From: Aeoliella straminimaris | Lineage (GTDB): Bacteria > Planctomycetota > Planctomycetia > Pirellulales > Lacipirellulaceae | Reading direction: 5' to 3' | Assembly (NCBI RefSeq): GCF_024054565.1 | Contig: NZ_JAMXLR010000077.1 | Location: 62,001 to 126,000 of the forward strand | DNA length: 64,000 nt | In this document: piece by piece, positions 36,736 through 44,244 of the stretch | Layout of the letters: every line of letters begins with the position of its first letter | Position numbering within the stretch: position 1 is the stretch's first letter | Position numbers and translations under genes: made by a program | The notes under the pieces: model-generated | What the model was told of the DNA's origin: nothing | Databases searched by the model: none | Seen by the model: only the letters and a program-made list of their open reading frames with translations

Positions 36736-37389
36736 TCAGCTCACCATCGCATAGGTGGGGGGTGGGAGATAGCCTGTCTCGCCCTGCGTGGATGGGCTGC
36801 CATCGCCTTCGCCGGGCCACAGGATCCGTAGCGTGTCGAGCGCGCGGCGGAACAATTGGCTGTCGCTGGAGGCTTCGGCCTCGGCCGTTTGGCTGCCTTG
36901 CGACTGCATGCCGCCGAGCGAAAACGAAGCCAGTCCCTGGCCCGTGCGGTAGAACATCTCGCTGCCCGGCATATTGGCTGCTGGCATGCCGATGGGGGTG
37001 CTGGGCATTTCGCCTGTGACTTGCTCCGCACCCGGTTGAGACAGGGCAGGGGACGCTTGATCGTTTTGACGGATCAGGCCTACCGTTAGCAGCAGGCACG
37101 CCGCCACGGCTACGGCCCACTGCGCCCAGCGAACGTAACGCGAGTGGGCTGCCGGAGCAGTGTGGGCGACGGACTGGTTGAGTTCGGCCGTCACGCGATC
37201 GGCCAGTCCGGCCAGCGGTTGTCCGGCGACAATTCGTAGCGGTACCCGCGTCACTGCGGTGTACGCAGTAGCTAGTGCTTCGCAGTCGGGACACGCGGCC
37301 ATGTGCTGACGAATGGCCTGGTCGTCGGCGATGTCTTGGCGGTTATCCAGTAAGGCTTGCAGCCGCTCTTGGAATTGCAGGCAATTCAT
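36736..37389 (-). CDS. Zinc-finger anti-sigma factor
   Basis: About 217 residues from the ATG at 37389 (MNCLQFQERLQALLDNRQDI). The N-terminal anti-sigma domain has the ZAS zinc motif H-x3-C-x2-C (QHMAACPDCEAL). A single transmembrane helix (WAVAVAACLLLTVGLI) follows near residue 105, then a Gly/Ser/Gln-rich outer part. The start overlaps the end of the sigma-factor gene, as is usual for ECF sigma/anti-sigma pairs, so translational coupling is likely. The anti-sigma holds the sigma factor at the membrane until an envelope signal releases it. Confidence 0.85.
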   Translation of the reverse strand: MNCLQFQERLQALLDNRQDIADDQAIRQHMAACPDCEALATAYTAVTRVPLRIVAGQPLAGLADRVTAELNQSVAHTAPAAHSRYVRWAQWAVAVAACLLLTVGLIRQNDQASPALSQPGAEQVTGEMPSTPIGMPAANMPGSEMFYRTGQGLASFSLGGMQSQGSQTAEAEASSDSQLFRRALDTLRILWPGEGDGSPSTQGETGYLPPPTYAMVS

Positions 37390-37996
37390 GTTGGTTCTCA
37401 CTACGCTCGGCTCTTGCTTCAACTTTCTCGACCACGCCGCGACGGATCAGTCGGGTGGCGGTTTCCTGGCGGGCGCGATGAATCCATGTTTTCACCGTTC
37501 CCACGGGCACCGATAACACCTCGGCAATCTCCGCATACGCGAGCTGTTCGTAGTGAAACAGCTCAAACGCCTGGCGGTACTCGGGTCGCAAATCCGCCAG
37601 TGCCAACTCCACTTCTTCCGTCAGTTGTTTCAATCGCTGAGATCCATCCCGTCGGGCGGGCAATTCATCGGCCAACACCTGCTGGTCGCACGGCAACGGC
37701 TTGCGCTTCGTCAGGGCCGTTCGGCAACGGTTGGCCGCAATCGCCAGCAGCCAGGGACGCAACGCCCGAGTGCTATCCCATTTTGCCAGGCTTCGCAGCG
37801 CCCTTACAAAACTCTCCTGGACCACATCTTCGGCGTCGTGCCGGTTGCCCAGCATCCGTTCGCACAACCGCAGCACCATCGCCTGGTGGCGTTCGACCAA
37901 TCGGCGCACGGCCGACTGATCGCCACCGCGAGCTCGTAGGGCGAGCGCCCGGTCAACCTCGTCGTCTCGGCTCGGTCGTGTATCGGTGTCGGACAA
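37343..37996 (-). CDS. ECF-type RNA polymerase sigma factor
   Basis: About 217 residues if the TTG at 37996 is used (MSDTDTRPSRDDEVDRALAL); an ATG at 38083 is an alternative, and no start has a strong Shine-Dalgarno. Sigma region 2 is visible (VRRLVERHQAMVLRLCERML, GNRHDAEDVVQESFVRALRS, WLLAIAANRCRTAL), followed by region 4 (ADLRPEYRQAFELFHYEQLA, YAEIAEVLSVPVGTVKTWIH RARQE). It redirects RNA polymerase to a stress or envelope regulon. It is encoded with the anti-sigma factor that follows. Confidence 0.88.
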   Translation of the reverse strand: MSDTDTRPSRDDEVDRALALRARGGDQSAVRRLVERHQAMVLRLCERMLGNRHDAEDVVQESFVRALRSLAKWDSTRALRPWLLAIAANRCRTALTKRKPLPCDQQVLADELPARRDGSQRLKQLTEEVELALADLRPEYRQAFELFHYEQLAYAEIAEVLSVPVGTVKTWIHRARQETATRLIRRGVVEKVEARAERSENQHELPAIPRAAASLTG

Positions 37997-38213
37997 GTTG
38001 CTGTACCAATCGCAGTGTGGTCGTAAAAAGATACCCAGGCTGTTCGGCCAGGGTTTCAGGATCTTGGTAAGAACCTGAGCCATCCCCGGGGCAAGTCCTA
38101 TTAGACCAGTCCGCGCGAGGGCGGGCCACAGGGAAATCGGGGGCATTTTTCGCCGGCTTCCACTCGCATAACCCCGCAAGCTGTAGCCACCGTCGCCAGA
38201 CGGTGGGATCTCA

Positions 38214-38232
38214 CGGACCGCGTGGCGGTCCG
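38214..38232. repeat. REP palindrome, same sequence as the one beside the RAYT-like gene
   Basis: CGGACCGC-GTG-GCGGTCCG, a perfect 8-bp stem with a 3-base loop. It is the exact reverse complement of the palindrome at 59203-59221, just upstream of the HUH/RAYT-like gene. Confidence 0.75.
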
Positions 38233-38441
38233 GCTGCTGAAGTCTCTTGGGTTTTGGGCCAACTTCCGGCATTTACATCTATGGGCCCAAAACCCCATGC
38301 CGTTTTGCCCCTCCCGAGTGGTGAAACCCCTGTTTTTCTCGACTTAACCGTTCGGGGGGTGCGACAAAACCCAGCATATTGTTCCCCGCATGTGTTTTGG
38401 GGCGCCGAGTTGGACCAAAACCCCCCCCCTTCGCGATTCAC

Positions 38442-38481
38442 TTCTTCACCCACTCACTTACTAACCTACTAACCTACTAAC
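38442..38481. repeat. Octamer tandem array (CTACTAAC family)
   Basis: Five degenerate 8-base units in a row: TTCTTCAC, CCACTCAC, TTACTAAC, CTACTAAC, CTACTAAC. The related pair TTACTCAC-CTACTCAC occurs at 56430-56445, overlapping the stop codon of the yhaM-like gene. Confidence 0.6.
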
Positions 38482-38613
38482 ACGACCACGGGCCTGACGG
38501 CCCCCGCTCGCTGGTTGTGGGGATAGCGGTCCCCAACTCCATTGGACCAAACCGGCCCGCGGATTCAACGACGATTTTTGGACAGTTCGTGTTTAGAATA
38601 CCCGGCGTTAATC

Positions 38614-39279
38614 GTGGATTCTAACAAGGGGTATCTGGTGGAATTTTACGTATGGGACTACCTCGACTATACACGGGCGGCGAGAACCGGTTATGCAGAG
38701 TTCAAGACACTTAGTCGAGACTCCACGGGACGCAGAAAGCTCAGTAAGAATTTTCCCTCGTGTCCGCACTGCGGTGTACGTATTGGTTACTTGGTTTGGC
38801 TACCGCCGTTCCGTATCAAACTCACTACCACCAAGCTCGGAGATTTGTGCACCGACGGTCTTACCATTCTGGTCAGCAAGCAATTTCGCGAGGCTTGGCA
38901 GCAACGAGTTTTGAAAGGAGTTGAGTTTGTCACGGATCCGGTAAAGACCGACACGCGTAAAGGCGAGCTGATGGAGTATCAAGTCGTTCGAATTCCAGAT
39001 GTCATTACCCGCTTGGACGAATCAGCCTCTGGCTTAGAAATTGAGAAGATGGATGGCTGTGGAAAGTGCCGTGCCGCAAATCGGAAACGAGTTCGACGAA
39101 TTCGCGTTGATGAAAGCAGTTGGGAAGGTCAAGACGCCTTTCACCCCAGCGGACTATATGGCGTTACCTTGGTCACTTCACGATTCGTGGAGACGGTTCG
39201 AGACTTCCAGTTGACAAATTTCCATTTCATACATCAAGACGATTATTTCGAGCCAAAAACATACGACCATTCACTCTAA
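38614..39279 (+). CDS. Double-CXXCG-type protein (SitI6-like immunity family candidate)
   Basis: About 221 residues from a GTG at 38614 (MDSNKGYLVEFYVWDYLDYT); a TTG at 38542 lies inside the dispersed repeat and is less likely. Two Cys pairs occur, CPHCG and CGKC, with family-like segments between and after: KLGDLCTDGLTILVSKQFRE, WQQRVLKGVEF, LYGVTLVTSRFVETVRDF, LTNFHFI. This order fits the double-CXXCG family that includes myxobacterial SitI6-type immunity proteins; the second motif has lost its Gly. No toxin gene is adjacent. Base composition is clearly AT-richer than the neighbours and the gene directly follows a dispersed repeat, both suggesting acquisition. Function as immunity protein is inference. 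Confidence 0.6.
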   Translation: MDSNKGYLVEFYVWDYLDYTRAARTGYAEFKTLSRDSTGRRKLSKNFPSCPHCGVRIGYLVWLPPFRIKLTTTKLGDLCTDGLTILVSKQFREAWQQRVLKGVEFVTDPVKTDTRKGELMEYQVVRIPDVITRLDESASGLEIEKMDGCGKCRAANRKRVRRIRVDESSWEGQDAFHPSGLYGVTLVTSRFVETVRDFQLTNFHFIHQDDYFEPKTYDHSL

Positions 39280-39484
39280 TTCACGACAACGGAATCATAG
39301 TGAAGCAATCGGCGGAATATCTCAGGTCGCGTGGTTGAGTGATGCCGGGTCAGCCGCCACAAACATCCATGGCCGCCGCCTGACAATCCGGTTTTCAATT
39401 CCCGGGCAATTTAGTACCGGACGGGTCGCACACAGATAAGTAGCCTCCGCTTGTTGCTCGCCTCGCCCACTCCACACATACAAC

Positions 39485-39516
39485 GAGCCCGCTTGCCACA
39501 TGTGGCAGGCGGGCTC
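39485..39516. terminator. Strong hairpin after the PEP-CTERM gene
   Basis: GAGCCCGC-TTGCCAC pairs with GTGGCAG-GCGGGCTC across an AT centre (39485-39516), with a single mismatch per arm. It lies 45 bases after the stop of the minus-strand PEP-CTERM gene and could serve transcripts from both sides. No long T-run. Confidence 0.6.
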
Positions 39517-39560
39517 ATTAAGTGTCGAGAAGTGGGTGTAGAGATGCTAGTTGCTGGTCG

Positions 39561-40304
39561 TTAGGCCGAGCGGCGGCTGGCGATGCCCAGTCCCACTAAC
39601 GCCACTGCAGCGATGCAGAGGGTACTTGGTTCGGGGACGGCTGCCGAGACTTCGAACGAGCTGACGTTGATTTCGGCCGTTCCATCGCCGGCCTGGATGC
39701 GAAGTCGGTTCACCGCGACGTTCGGATCGTAGGTGCGAAGAATCGTATCCGAACTCGTTCCGTCGCTCACGGTCAGCGAAGCGTTGCCCGTATCGTAAGC
39801 GTAAGTGAACGTGCCGGTAACCGCTTCGGCTCCGATGGAGGAGACCACGAAGCCACTGCCCCCGGCGAAGCCGTCGAGCCCCCAACCGGTGCCCGGAATG
39901 TCGTTGCCGCCGGCGGGATCGCCGACGAAGAACTTCTCGTCGCCGCCCACATACAGCGAGATGCCCGCGTAGCTGTTGCCGCTGACGCCATCGCTGAACA
40001 TGGTGCCGCCGGTATCCAGCGTCGTGAATGTCATCGTCAGTATTTCGCCCGGCCCCAGCGCGCGGGTGAAGTCGACAAAGCTGCCATCGTGGGCGCCGCC
40101 GAACTGGGCGGTATCGAAAGCACCGCTGTTGATCTGGCCATTGCTGGACCAGGTGCCACCGACGTCGGCCATGCGGCCACCCAGAGCAGTGCCATCGGGT
40201 TCGTTGAATTGATCGGCGCCGATCACCTCGGCGGCGGCCGGGTTGGCGAAAGCGATCACGCCGCCAACGAGGAGAAGGGTAAGAGCGTAACTCGTCGTTT
40301 TCAT
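39561..40304 (-). CDS. PEP-CTERM sorted extracellular protein
   Basis: 247 residues. Signal peptide YALTLLLVGGVIAFANPAAA. The mature part (IGADQFNEPDGTALGGRMAD, FTRALGPGEILTMTFTTLD, FAGGSGFVVSSIGAEAVTG, NRLRIQAGDGTAEINVSSFE) looks like a concanavalin-type beta-sandwich that follows the common planctomycete pattern DxFxxxxGTxLxG. The end is a PEP-CTERM signal (VPEPSTLCIAAVALVGLGIA and RRSA). It should be sorted by exosortase to the surface. Stand-alone gene with a hairpin after it. Confidence 0.85.
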   Translation of the reverse strand: MKTTSYALTLLLVGGVIAFANPAAAEVIGADQFNEPDGTALGGRMADVGGTWSSNGQINSGAFDTAQFGGAHDGSFVDFTRALGPGEILTMTFTTLDTGGTMFSDGVSGNSYAGISLYVGGDEKFFVGDPAGGNDIPGTGWGLDGFAGGSGFVVSSIGAEAVTGTFTYAYDTGNASLTVSDGTSSDTILRTYDPNVAVNRLRIQAGDGTAEINVSSFEVSAAVPEPSTLCIAAVALVGLGIASRRSA

Positions 40305-40730
40305 TAGATTCAGTCTCCGAGAAGAAAAGAGATACTCTCGCTAGCGCGGCGTTCTGCCGCCATCTGCGGCACGGAAACGCCTCCAGGGCGGTGTCCCCAG
40401 GGCGCTGACCCCAGGGCGCTGACCTACGTACGGACAGACACCACCTGTGTGAAAAGCCAATTCCACCCGTCATTATTCAATCTGGGAACGGTGTTTGCGA
40501 CGCCAAAAATCTCTAGAAAGAGAAAATTTTGGCTAGATACCGCTACCAGCCAAGGGAAGACTGCCCCCTCTGAGAAGTTGCTGAGGGCGTCAAATCCTAT
40601 CGGCAGCAAAGGAGACTAACATCTCGCGATGTCATCAATGCCCCGCGAAAAGTAAGCTGCTTGCTTCGCCGGGTGCAGCCAGATCGGCGTCTCCGTGGTG
40701 CGACCATCATGTGGTGCGGACCCGATACCG
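40305..40730. other. 426-base intergenic region with a 14-base tandem repeat
   Basis: Three units of a 14-mer run head to tail at 40381-40422: CTCCAGGGCGGTGT, then CCCCAGGGCGCTGA twice. Each is itself two 7-base halves. The rest (40430-40730) is AT-richer and presumably carries the promoter of the minus-strand PEP-CTERM gene on its left. No gene seen. Confidence 0.5.
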
Positions 40731-41420
40731 TTAGTCCGCATTCACTGGCTCAACGTCGCTGGCGGTGCGATGGACGCGGCGGTGAATGGCCAAGGCAAGG
40801 AATCCTGCCAGGACTCCTAACCATAAATACAGTGTGCTGTAGAAGACCACGCGAAACTCAGCGCTAGTGGGGACGCGCGGAACGGCGTCGACATTAATTC
40901 CCGCTTCCTTAGCCTCTTGCATTGTGTGGAAGATGGGTCGGCCATCCGCTGTTCGCTCCACAATCCGATCGCCGCCGCGGTAGTCTCGCCTATAGTAGGT
41001 CAGTCCGTCGGCCGAATGAATTTGCGATCGAAGAGGGTAGTAAGTATAGCGTTCGAAGGCGATGCGCCATTCCGGAAGAGGGGCCTTTGACCAGTCGGTA
41101 AGCCATAGCGTGAGAATGACCCCCAGAAATGCCAGGGTAAAGCTCCGACTGCGAGCGTTTCCTCCAGCAGCAAAGCAGATCGCAAGGAGCATGGCCAGGA
41201 TCAACAGTGCCGGTGCCAGCCATTGGGCGATCAGCGACGCGGAACCAATCAACCACAACGAGATACAGAGCGCGGCAGTGAGGGCTCCGGCAGTCTTCAG
41301 CGACACACGCATGGCAAAACGGTACTTCCTGTGGAGTTCTCGAACCGATGCTTCCCGTTGCCCAATGTTACTGGAAGTTGTCGTCGGGGTGGGGGGGGCG
41401 GCTGAGGGTTTGGCGGCCAC
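40731..41420 (-). CDS. Multi-pass membrane protein, hypothetical
   Basis: 229 residues from a GTG at 41420. Hydrophobic helices at about 44-66 (AGALTAALCISLWLIGSASL), 68-87 (LAPALLILAMLLAICFAAG), 93-110 (FTLAFLGVILTLWLTDW) and near the C-terminus (LYLWLGVLAGFLALAIH). A soluble loop carries ERYTYYPLRSQIHSADGL and VERTADGRPIFHTMQEAKEA. Composition is lower in GC than neighbouring genes. No family recognised. Confidence 0.55.
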   Translation of the reverse strand: MAAKPSAAPPTPTTTSSNIGQREASVRELHRKYRFAMRVSLKTAGALTAALCISLWLIGSASLIAQWLAPALLILAMLLAICFAAGGNARSRSFTLAFLGVILTLWLTDWSKAPLPEWRIAFERYTYYPLRSQIHSADGLTYYRRDYRGGDRIVERTADGRPIFHTMQEAKEAGINVDAVPRVPTSAEFRVVFYSTLYLWLGVLAGFLALAIHRRVHRTASDVEPVNAD

Positions 41421-41632
41421 CTTGGCTCGACTTCGTACAACCTACCCTAGAAAAAACGACAGCCTGGAACGGGGGCTGGTGCGGAATCCACCCGTCCAGG
41501 CTGCCTGATACCGCTCGCGCGGCATGTGGGACGCTGTTTTTCTAGTTAGGTATAGGCGCGGAGGTAGCGTCGACTACTCGGAATTTTTGCCGAGCACTCG
41601 GGGAGTAACGCTACACGCAGATGCGACTCGTG

Positions 41633-42652
41633 CTAGTTGCCCGAGCCACTCGAACCGGGGGTGGAACCACCACCCAGGTCGCCGGCTGTCCCACCAGGTC
41701 CACCACTACCTTGAGGAGTGGAGCCGGCACCCGGACCGTTAGGCTGGGGAACGCCAATTCCGCTTCCGGAGGCTGGATTCTGGGGACGTCCGATACCCGA
41801 GCCGGGGTTCACGCCTCGCGGTGTACCACGTCGGTTCTGGTAGGCGGGATTGCGCCCCTGCGAGTCGAGGTCGCTGGCCGTACCAAAGAAGCTCTGGTCG
41901 GAGAACGAAAATGGGCTGCCATTCATCTCCGACATCATCTGACGCTGTTCGTCGTTGACGATGCCGTCCAGGTCGGAGGCTGTTTGCTGGCGTAACTGGC
42001 GAAACTGGCGCATCCGCTCGGCGGGGTCGCCCGAGTAGTTCCGCAACTCAGCCAGGCGGCGATTGTAGCGATCCTGCAATTGCGCAATCTGCGCACGCTG
42101 CCCGGAGTTGAAACCGAAGTACTCCACGTAATCGGGGTTGCTAAAGGCGTTGATCCCCATGTACTGACGCTGCAGTTGGTCGTAACGCTGGCGCTGTTGC
42201 TGGTTGAAGTGTTGCTGCGTCAATGCGTCGACGTCACGCCGATAGGCATCGCGATACTCCCGCGCCAATTTGCTACGCTGCTCGAGTGCCTTTTCTTCAT
42301 CGGACTTGGCCGCATCGAGCTTCGCTTGACGCTCCTTATGGCGTTGCCATACCGCGCTGTAGTCGTCGTAAAGCGGGCCTAGTTCGGGATCCTCGATGCC
42401 AAGTTCGTTCTGCACCGAATCGTCCAAAAACCACGGTGTTGGCGTTCCATCTTCGTCTCGGGCCGTGCCGTCCGACGAAGTACGGGGCGTAAGTTCCTCC
42501 TGCCGGCGAGCTTGAGCGCGTGCCGTGGGAGAACCGTTGTTGCGAATGCCGAATCCTTCTTCCAAGTCGCCCTGCTGGGCGCTGGCCGAGGGTGGTAGCA
42601 ACAGCAGCGCACTGGTCGTTGCCAATACACCAAATTGAGGGAGATATCGCAT
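41633..42652 (-). CDS. Secreted Gln/Arg-rich helical protein with Gly/Pro/Ser tail, hypothetical
   Basis: 339 residues. Signal peptide ATTSALLLLPPSASAQQG. The centre (about 90-235) is strongly helical and rich in Gln, Arg and Asp (AVWQRHKERQAKLDAAKSDE, QQHFNQQQRQRYDQLQRQYM, RRLAELRNYSGDPAERMRQF), resembling Spy/CpxP-type LTxxQ chaperones only in general character. The last 80 residues are low-complexity Gly/Pro/Ser (NPGSGIGRPQNPASGSGIG). Function unknown; exported location is well supported. Confidence 0.65.
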   Translation of the reverse strand: MRYLPQFGVLATTSALLLLPPSASAQQGDLEEGFGIRNNGSPTARAQARRQEELTPRTSSDGTARDEDGTPTPWFLDDSVQNELGIEDPELGPLYDDYSAVWQRHKERQAKLDAAKSDEEKALEQRSKLAREYRDAYRRDVDALTQQHFNQQQRQRYDQLQRQYMGINAFSNPDYVEYFGFNSGQRAQIAQLQDRYNRRLAELRNYSGDPAERMRQFRQLRQQTASDLDGIVNDEQRQMMSEMNGSPFSFSDQSFFGTASDLDSQGRNPAYQNRRGTPRGVNPGSGIGRPQNPASGSGIGVPQPNGPGAGSTPQGSGGPGGTAGDLGGGSTPGSSGSGN

Positions 42653-42802
42653 GGCACTGTTTCCTCGTGTTCCAGGTTATGTCAGGCGGTGCTGGTACGA
42701 ACCAGTGATTTCCGCCAGTGCCTGATACGAGGAAGCAAACGGTGTGCCAGTGAGCGGCGGGCAGGGGGCGATAGCTTGACGTTGGGCTTTTGGAACGCCG
42801 GC

Positions 42803-43069
42803 TTAAGAGAGGACGTCTTCGAATGTATCGCGCAGTTCTTCCGGCGACACGTTACGCAGCGACTTGCCGCGATTGTCGAGTTTCTCGGTGACGCGAATCA
42901 CCGTTTCGCGCATCATGCCGTGTGTCTCTTCCGAACCGCCGGCGAGCACAAAGTCCTTGGCCCGCGTCAGACGCTTGTGGCCATCCTCGGCATCGAACGC
43001 CAGGCCCAGCAAAACGGGCGCCTGGCCTTGGGAAGATCGTGACTTCGCAGGTCGGTTCTTGTCAGACAT
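42803..43069 (-). CDS. Small conserved hypothetical protein
   Basis: 88 residues from the ATG at 43069 (MSDKNRPAKSRSSQGQAPVL). The body reads LGLAFDAEDGHKRLTRAKDF, VLAGGSEETHGMMRETVIRV, and NVSPEELRDTFEDVL. It lies 106 bases downstream of the FHA-domain gene on the same strand and may belong with it. I recall similar short proteins only in planctomycetes; function unknown. Confidence 0.55.
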   Translation of the reverse strand: MSDKNRPAKSRSSQGQAPVLLGLAFDAEDGHKRLTRAKDFVLAGGSEETHGMMRETVIRVTEKLDNRGKSLRNVSPEELRDTFEDVLS

Positions 43070-43175
43070 GGCAATGAAGCAAGGGAGGAAAGGGCGGCAA
43101 AAATACCCACGCTTGGCGCGTGCAGGTATTCTAGGCCGCCTTTCGCCTGTGGCTACCCCGTACATCCAGGGACAT

Positions 43176-43862
43176 CTAACGACGCCGGGTCATCTCGCGA
43201 AGAATGTCAGCTGCCGCTTCGCGGCTGTCCTTGGCCATCTTGGAGGGGATGGGAGGAAGCTTGCCAAACGACTTCTTGCTGCCCTTGCCCTTGGGGTCTT
43301 TCGCGTCGGGCTCTTCTTCGAGCACGTCGGCGTTTTCCTCCGTTAGCTCGGGGGCCGGGACATTCACCGGAGCGATCTCGGGCATGGTCTGCGTTTCGTC
43401 CATGCGGAACGAACGCGTCTCACGACTGGCGGCCGACTCGTCCGAGGGATCGGGACCCAACAGCCAGCGGCTGATGTCGTCTTCGAACTCGCCCGGCTCG
43501 TTCCCGGTGCCAGTAGAGCGTGAAACCGCTTCGCCGACATTGGCGACCTTGGGCTTTTTCTGGCTCTTGAGGTCCTGGCCCAGGTCGACGCGGAACTCCA
43601 GCGTGCCGACACGAACCATGTCGCCACCTTTGAGCTTGACCTCCGCGGCAATCTTTTCGCCGTTCACGTAGGTACCATTTCGGCTTCCCAAGTCACGTAT
43701 GGTGAGGCCTGCGTCGCCGCGCAAGATTGCGCAATGGTGACGGCTGATGGCCTCGCTGCCGGTGCGGAGCGTACAGTCGCTCGCCCGGCCGATGACGAAC
43801 TTGCTTCGCTTCAGCGGTATTTCCGTGCCCTGCTTGGCTCCTGCCAATACTACTAACTTCAT
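43176..43862 (-). CDS. FHA-domain protein
   Basis: 228 residues. Residues 1-95 are a forkhead-associated domain, which binds phosphothreonine: KLVVLAGAKQGTEIPLKRSK, FVIGRASDCTLRTGS, ISRHHCAIL, DLGSRNGTYVNGEKI. The invariant GR, S-x-x-H and N-G residues are all present. The remaining part is acidic and disordered-looking with a Lys-rich patch (KDPKGKGSKKSFGKLPPIPS) and an amphipathic end (REAAADILREMTRR). Such proteins read out Ser/Thr kinases like the one at 5.3-6.7 kb, though no direct link is visible. Confidence 0.88.
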   Translation of the reverse strand: MKLVVLAGAKQGTEIPLKRSKFVIGRASDCTLRTGSEAISRHHCAILRGDAGLTIRDLGSRNGTYVNGEKIAAEVKLKGGDMVRVGTLEFRVDLGQDLKSQKKPKVANVGEAVSRSTGTGNEPGEFEDDISRWLLGPDPSDESAASRETRSFRMDETQTMPEIAPVNVPAPELTEENADVLEEEPDAKDPKGKGSKKSFGKLPPIPSKMAKDSREAAADILREMTRRR

Positions 43863-44244
43863 TGCCTACTCCTGCCTCATCTGCACTCAGGAAATGAAAT
43901 GACTACATGAATAGTCCGAATGGGGGGTGAGCACAGATCTACAGTAACAGGTGGTTCATCGCGGCCCGAATTGGAAAAGTGGCGACCAGGAAAGTCGTCC
44001 TTGCACCTTTATCGGCATGGTCGGCTCGGCAGTATGATGGAGATTAGGATTTGATATAAAGGTTTACCGCCAAGCTGGCCTATACTTTAAATCTTAGTTG
44101 GAATCAGTAAAGCAGGCCTGCCCCAAAATCGCCATTTTTGGAGCGAATTCGGGAACTTTCCGGATAACCGAAAGGCGGGACTACTTCCCATCGCGCAAGT
44201 GAACAACTCTTTTGCGCCAGACGACTTAGGAGCAAACGCCGCGC
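43863..44244. other. 382-base AT-richer intergenic region
   Basis: Lies upstream of the FHA gene (minus strand) and downstream of the lipoyl-transfer gene. AT-rich patches around 44050-44100 (GATATAAAGG, ACTTTAAATC) may include the FHA gene promoter on the minus strand. No open frame or repeat recognised. Confidence 0.3.

Larger units (their letters stand above)
38184..38556. repeat. Dispersed repeat, copy A (second copy near 63.5 kb)
   Basis: Blocks shared with copy B (63477-63897) in the same order: a hairpin CCACCGTC-GCCA-GACGGTGG (38188-38207), a core from GGGCCAACNTCCGG to GTTCCCCGCATGTGTTTTGG (about 38256-38400), and a right-hand block CAACTCCATTGGACCAAACC (38534-38553). Between the blocks the copies differ. 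GGCCCAAAAC-type boxes recur in both orientations, so the transcript could fold on itself. The intervening part here also holds a REP palindrome and an octamer array. The repeat lies upstream of the sigma-factor gene and directly before the double-CXXCG gene. Confidence 0.8.

Noticed and set aside
38203..38472. Possible small gene with peptide RGVRQNPA
   Set aside because: The frame lies inside dispersed repeat copy A. A similar peptide occurs in copy B (63374-63811), but changes between copies include many that alter amino acids, and starts do not correspond. Treated as repeat, with a dN/dS check suggested.
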